Origin: Zygophlyctis sp. KS116
Lineage: Eukaryota; Chytridiomycota
Assembly (NCBI GenBank): GCA_054661495.1
Contig: BAAFSQ010000177.1
Coordinates: forward strand, 1 to 20,475
DNA length: 20,475 bases
Direction of reading: 5' to 3'
Shown: piece after piece, positions 15,825-20,475 of the stretch
How the letters are laid out: each line of letters starts with the position of its first letter
Numbering within the stretch: position 1 is the first letter of the stretch
Program-made: the position numbers and the translations under genes
Notes under the pieces: model-generated
The model's database searches: none
Seen by the model: the letters and a program-made list of their open reading frames with translations, nothing else
Told to the model about the DNA's origin: nothing

Positions 15825-16409
15825 ATGGAAGTTGATCAGTTTATAACTGAGCTGAGGAAAGATTTCAATGAAGGCGACTATGAAGCTGTTTTGAAAAAAA
15901 CTCTTAAATCTAATTCTTCTCATCCTGAATGTGGAGCTTTAAATGTATTGGCACTTTTGGGAATAAATCGACCTGAATTGGCAGAAGAACAAGTTAAAAA
16001 GATACAAAATGATCTCTTTTTAACTCAATTAATGGAGGCATGGGTGTATCTATCAATGGTAGTATATATTTCATAATTTTAGGGGGATGCTGAAAAGGCA
16101 CAACAGGCGTATTATATTTTTCATGAATTGGCTTCAATTGGACCTTGTGCTTTATTAATGGTTGGGCAAGCTGCATCTAAATTGGCTAGTGGGAGGTTTG
16201 AAGAAGCTGAAAGACTCTTGAGTCATATTCTTCAAAAAACTTTGGATGCTGATGCACTTGCAAATATGATTAGTGTTTCTATTGCTCTTCAAAAACCTTA
16301 CTCAGCACATCTAGAATCCTTGAGAACCAAGTTCCCTTCTCATGTACTCGTTAAAAACTATGAGGAAAAAGAAGACTTATTTGATGCCGTAGCCAATAAA
16401 TTTATGTAG
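15825..16409 (+). CDS. COPE: Shortened coatomer epsilon subunit (epsilon-COP)
   Basis: Epsilon-COP belongs to the COPI coat for Golgi-to-ER traffic and binds alpha-COP through a TPR solenoid. Exons 15825-16058 and 16083-16409 give 186 aa, against about 290-308 aa in most eukaryotes. The N-terminus (EVDQFITELRKDFNEGDYEAV) resembles the human start (EVDELFDVKNAFYIGSYQQ). From NVLALLGINRPELAEEQ onward it follows the human C-terminal half: LTQLMEAWVYLS, AQQAYYIFHEL, MVGQAASKLASGRFEEAE, and the end KNYEEKEDLFDAVANKF. About 120 residues of middle TPRs seem absent, with no disruption in the DNA. The 24-nt intron (16059-16082) is phase 0. The start at 15825 is preferred for the N-terminal match; an in-frame ATG at 15756 overlaps the MIS14 stop. 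Seventeen bp separate it from convergent ubiquilin. Confidence 0.85.
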
Positions 16410-16426
16410 GAAAATCAAATATATTT

Positions 16427-17495
16427 TTACGGATGATCTAAAAGATACGAAATTGCAGCTTCTACATTACCTCCGGCAGCCAATAATGCTCTTATATTTT
16501 TTTCCTTTTCCTAAATTTTTAGACTGAAGTACAAAAAATACCGTGAAACCCATTCCATTCATCATTGACAATTGATTGGAAAATTTAACTTCTAAATTAG
16601 TTACAGCTTCTTGCGACAATGTTTGTGAATTGGGAACAGGGGCTCGCTGAAAGTTTAATGGGCTGAATCCATTTGAAAAATTTGAAGTTGAGTTTACAAG
16701 AGATGAAGATGCTCCTGGCATACCAAAACTAAATATATCCTGAGGTCTTGAAGTTCTTTGGAATCCTGAATTTGATTGTGATTCCTATTTGTTTAGAAAT
16801 TAAAGAAATTATACTCTATTCCATGGATTTGGAAGTGGTGTTAAATTTGGGCCTTGACTTTGACTTGTATCAGCTCCCAAAACCTGCGCCAGTCTTTGGT
16901 TCGCCTCTTCAGTTGAAGGATCTGGAGAATCGCCCAATGGATCTTTTAAATCATTAAAAATTGACGAAAGATAATTAAATCCACCTGGTAAAGCTTCAAT
17001 ATTTGAAAGTTGCCTATCTTGATTTCTCATTAATTCTTTTCTTGTGACTGGATTCTTTAAAGTTTCTAGAGTTTGTTTAATAAATGCAGGATCTCTCATG
17101 ACTGATCGAATTTCGGGATTTTTTTCTGCCATTTCAGAGAATCTAGGATCAGCTTCTAAAATAGAAGACATAATTTCTGGAGAATTGAGCATGGTCTGTA
17201 GAAATGGATTATCTAGTCCAAAATCCATCATTGTATCCCTACTAGACTGCGAAGCTTGAACACTTGAGTTATTCAGAGATGATCTAGCAACAAATATCAC
17301 ATCGTTTTCTCTTATTTCTAAGCTCTCTAAACTACAATCATCACTTGCCAAAACCTTCCCTGCCTTGACTAATCGTATATTATCCTGAATACAGAGTTCC
17401 TTGGCTATAAATATTCGTAGTTCCCTTAAAGTCCATGCAGAAGAAACTATAATTTCAGACTGTTTAGAATTGAAATTGTAAAAGATTTTGAACAT
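16427..17495 (-). CDS. DSK2: Ubiquilin/Dsk2-like UBL-UBA shuttle protein
   Basis: Shuttle factor that carries ubiquitylated proteins to the proteasome: UBL binds the proteasome, UBA binds ubiquitin. Exons (minus) are 17495-16815, 16784-16542 and 16510-16427, giving 335 aa (yeast Dsk2 373). Residues 1-70 form the ubiquitin-like domain. About 95-190 carry STI1-type repeats, with NPFLQTMLNSPEIM, NPEIRSVMRDPAFI and LSNIEALPGGFNYL. A Ser/Asn/Pro-rich linker follows. The UBA domain (about 290-335) shows MNGMGF, then NIRALLAAGGNVEAAISYLL. Introns are 30 nt (16785-16814) and 31 nt (16511-16541), both phase 0; the second falls inside the UBA domain just after MGFT. The start at 17495 begins directly with the first UBL strand (MFKIFYNF). 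Confidence 0.94.
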
Positions 17496-17612
17496 TATTT
17501 AACATCTCTCCTTGCACAACTCCTTGGACTGGACATGTGCCTCCTTTTGACATAAACATAGTCTCGGACACGAAATCGGACATGACCTAACGGTAGATCT
17601 GGACACCTGAAA
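17496..17612. promoter_or_regulatory. Divergent promoter, ubiquilin / SAE2, with four GGACAY motifs
   Basis: The 117 bp between two divergent start codons is less AT-rich than its surroundings. It contains GGACAT at 17531 and 17578 and GGACAC at 17566 and 17601, all on the + strand, with the last ending 6 bp before the SAE2 ATG at 17613. Three copies are preceded by CT or TC. The repetition suggests a bound site, but no known factor is assigned. Confidence 0.4.
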
Positions 17613-18642
17613 ATGTTTGAAGATATTCTTAATTCTCTTTCAGAATGCCATAATAGCCGCATTCAACAATTATTAAATCAACTGGCGCACCATGAGACTC
17701 TGGCGACCTCGCTAAAAAATCAAGTACAAACTCTCAAAGAAGAGAATTTCACAGAAAAATTGATTAATAGTGAAATGCTGGAGAAAGTTAAAGAATTAGA
17801 GCCTTTCAAGAAATTGTATTATGAGACGCTAAATAATTTTAATAATTTACAACATCAGTTTGTGATAAAACAAAATTCATGGAATAAATTCAAAGAAAAA
17901 ATTAAAACAAGTATTTCTAAAAAGAAATCAAGTGTTCAAAATGGGTTGTCTAGTCAAACAGTCGCAAATATGGATACTATGGTCAATGTCATTAAACCAG
18001 ATTACGAGAATCAAGACTTTCACGATCTTCAAGATATCACAGTAATCCAGGACATTCAGGGAAATTCAAATGTTCAAGAAAGTCTAGCAGATTCATTTAA
18101 ATTGAAAGATGATACGAGATTACATGAAAAAGAAAACCATAGTGAAAAACAATGGAAAGTGGGGGGGCAAGAAGATACAAAAAATGGAATGAATGCGGTG
18201 TATCCGGTTTCAAGGCTCAAGAAGGGGTCAGAAAGAAGTTTATCAGTAGCAGAGACTATGCCTTGGGCTCAAAAGCAAAAGGATTTGGAAAATAGGCCTG
18301 ATTTTGCTTATCAAGATGTTGTCAGAAAGAAGAATGAAAGGAAAAGGTTAGAAGCCAGCGATTGTCCATGCTGCAAAGATGTAATTCGTAATGGAAGTTA
18401 ATGTAAAGTTTTATAAGGCTTCTGGTCTCCCAAATATAGTGGAGCATGATGGACGTATGGTTGATAGGATTAAACTAGTATCTCGTCATAGATTTGTACA
18501 TAAAGATCCAGAAACTCCAGAAGGATATTGGGATTTGGACTATAATGCTCTCTATTCCACAGATGAAGAAAATGATACTAAAGAAGGAAAAAGGAAGCGA
18601 TTAGATGCACTTGAAGCTCAAAAAAAATCAAAGATTCTTTAA
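17613..18642 (+). CDS. SAE2: Sae2/CtIP/Ctp1-like DNA end-resection factor
   Basis: Cofactor of the Mre11-Rad50-Nbs1 nuclease, promoting processing of double-strand break ends in mitosis and meiosis. Exons 17613-18380 and 18409-18642 give 333 aa, like yeast Sae2 (345) and fission yeast Ctp1 (294). Residues about 10-105 are heptad-like and should form the oligomerising coiled coil. The middle is polar and probably disordered. The conserved C-terminus shows PDFAYQDVVRKKNERKRLEA, a Cys cluster CPCC (251-254) and SRHRF (281-285), followed by TPEGYW. In this family the TPE threonine position is a CDK site (human Thr847), here Thr292, so cell-cycle control may be kept. The 28-nt intron (18381-18408) is phase 0 and joins CCKD to FYKASG. 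Its stop codon overlaps that of the convergent gene. Confidence 0.9.
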
Positions 18643-20426
18643 ATATTTAATAGAAATTTATTTTTCCAATTCACAGCGCAATAGATCGCAAAAGCTCCAA
18701 AAATAACTGAAATCAATACCAGTAATTTTTTATTTTTTGATGCGAGGTTGTCCGATTCCTTTGAGGGGTTTTGATTGTGATCTTCGACAAAAGTTTCGAA
18801 TTCTCTAATTATTTCTATCTTATTTTGGGTTATAGTTTCAGATTCTCCGACCTTTGGTTCTGCAAAATCAGAATGCAATTTGGAAACATCTTCTGTTAAT
18901 GTATGTACGGAATCTGATGTACTGGATTTTTTAACAGATATAACTGAAGTCTTTAATGTCTCGGAAAGTGAAGCCTTCAATCTGTCTCTTTTATAGACTC
19001 CTTCGAGGCATTCTATAAATTCGTCCTTATCTTCTACAGTATATATAAAGCCATCCTTTTGGAAGGCCTTTTCCGTGACCATTCCATCAAACCATCTCTT
19101 GTTGATATCCTTTCCGGTTAGTATAGATTCCCACATAGCCATAAAATCAATGATGAGGCCATCGGCTTCTGTACTTACTAAGCACGCATACTTTCCATGT
19201 TCTCGAATAAATGGATAAAGATCTTTTGATTTCCCAAAAAATTCCGAGTCTATATCGAATGTAAAGGCCACCGAACACAAAGTCTTAGGGAATAATCTTT
19301 TTTGTAATGTAAAAAAAATAGCAGCAGTCAATAGAGGATCAGACGCTAGCAAAAACCCAACAATTGGTCTTGAAGAAAGAAGATCATCCATTTTACCTTT
19401 TGTTTTCGAATCCATTTCGATAGGAGTCATCCATTTTTTATACTGAGGAAACTTTGATTGCATAATATTATGTACATCAACTAGAAAATCAAAAGAATTC
19501 AAGTGCGGTGAAAAAAGCTGTTCGAGTTCATCAAAAGTCATATACTTAATATTTGGTGAATTTTCCTTGTACCAAGCCAATATATCCTATAATAAGAGTT
19601 AGTAGAGATACCCAGGACGTCTGTGACATACTATATAATATTCCCTGTGTGCGGGCATCAAAACCAGGATCACAGTTACCCAACTTATCTGCCAAGTATT
19701 GAGCTTCAGCCAATTCTCGTTTCAGTTCAAGTCTACCAGGCTCTAAATCTAATGCAATTTCAAAAGATTTCACAGCATCAAAGTAAGCCTCCATCTGTAC
19801 TTGAACTTTTCCCAGACGATACCAACCTTTACTCCATTCTGGGGCGTATTTGATACATTTTTCAGCACGATCTTTTGCACTTTCCTTATCGCCAGACAGC
19901 AAAAAACATCTAGATAAATTTGAATGTATAGTATAATCTTTTGGATTATATCTGAGAGCATCTCTATACTTTTCAACTGCATCTAGTACTTGATCACGTG
20001 CGAAAAGTTCATTCCCTTCATTCTTTATGGCTAAAGCCTTTTCAGCGTTAACTGAATAATTTTGCAAATCAGAAAACATTCTAGCATAAGCCGCAGCTTT
20101 AGCAGAAAATCCTAATTTTTCATTCAAAGTCACTAGACGCGCTGCTGCTCCAGAATGTGTCGAAAAAACGCCTGGTAAAAGCTCTTGCTCGGTCGGCAAG
20201 TTGGGCAAGTCTAAAATGGCTAAACAATCCCTATTAATGCAATCATTATCGTTCAATTCTACCTGTTTCATCAGAATAAATAACTATTTACATAACATCC
20301 TAAACGAGACCATAGTAAGAATGGCTTTTTTTCATCTTCTGCGTTTACCAAAAGAGATGTAAATTCAGCGACTGCTTGTAGATAATCTTTTATCTGCAAC
20401 GCATCTAATGCATTTTTGATGCTCAT
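18639..20426 (-). CDS. TPR co-chaperone-like protein with C-terminal membrane anchor
   Basis: Exons (minus) 20426-20292, 20262-19612 and 19586-18639 give 577 aa. Residues about 120-222 form three Sti1-type TPRs. The dicarboxylate-clamp positions are largely present: Lys125 and Asn129 (KNEGN), Asn160 (HSNLS), Lys190 and Arg194 (SKGWYRLG). In the family such clamps bind the EEVD tails of Hsp70/Hsp90. Residues about 260-440 make a folded domain I do not recognise, followed by a Ser/Thr/Glu-rich linker. A hydrophobic helix at about 550-569 with a short basic tail (KNKFLLNI) indicates tail anchoring in the ER or mitochondrial outer membrane. Introns are 29 nt (20263-20291) and 25 nt (19587-19611); the second contains a perfect TACTAAC branch sequence. 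The first exon is supported only by frame and splice signals; a start at 20271 is possible. Confidence 0.75.
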
Positions 20427-20475
20427 TTTAATATCGGAATAATGTTACGCGAGAAGTCTCGCCTTGCAGGTTATT
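20427..20475 (-). promoter_or_regulatory. 5' flank of the TPR gene with an inverted repeat
   Basis: This 49-bp upstream flank reaches the window edge. It contains a perfect inverted repeat GCGAGA-AG-TCTCGC at 20449-20462, 22 bp before the ATG (minus strand). It is GC-rich against an AT-rich background. It may be a factor-binding site or leader hairpin; this is a guess. Confidence 0.3.

Noticed and set aside
19546-20271. Two separate genes for the TPR region and the membrane-anchored region
   Set aside because: A 25-nt intron with a perfect TACTAAC sequence joins them phase 0; the second part lacks a good ATG before the conserved start of its frame.

Overview
This window is AT-rich, gene-dense nuclear DNA from a eukaryote, probably a zoosporic (flagellated) fungus or a close relative such as a Cryptomycota/Rozella-like or aphelid lineage. 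Three things support this. There is a pentafunctional AROM gene (typical of fungi, though also found in some protists) and a SAGA-type SPT8 WD40 gene. There is a DLEC1/CFAP81-like ciliary gene, which implies a flagellated stage. The standard genetic code is used, with TAA and TAG as stops. The species cannot be fixed from sequence alone.

Layout: bases 1-411 are unresolved (possible end of an upstream gene). Then come PRMT1-type arginine methyltransferase (+), a small unrecognised secretory/membrane protein (+), UBE2K/Ubc1-type E2 with a UBA domain (-), NIF3/GTP cyclohydrolase I type 2-like protein (-) and DLEC1/CFAP81-like axonemal protein (-). A 188-bp divergent promoter leads to SPT8 (+), AROM (+), MIS14/NSL1-like kinetochore protein (+) and a shortened epsilon-COP (+). 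Next are ubiquilin/Dsk2 (-), a 117-bp divergent promoter, Sae2/CtIP/Ctp1-like DNA end-resection factor (+) and a TPR protein with a C-terminal membrane anchor (-). These are all host housekeeping genes with no obvious shared pathway. They are not a prokaryote-like system, and no mobile element, CRISPR array, rRNA or tRNA was seen.

Genome architecture is the most striking aspect. Twelve genes fill almost the whole window. Gaps between coding regions are 4-62 bp except at the two divergent promoters, and one convergent pair shares a TTAA that supplies both stop codons. All genes are split by extremely short introns. I could place 21 unambiguously from protein continuity; they are 23-31 nt long (mean about 27), all begin GTA and end AG. 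One further intron, in MIS14, must be either 16 or 34 nt. Exon joins were worked out by eye from frame and family conservation; family comparisons are from memory, without any database search.
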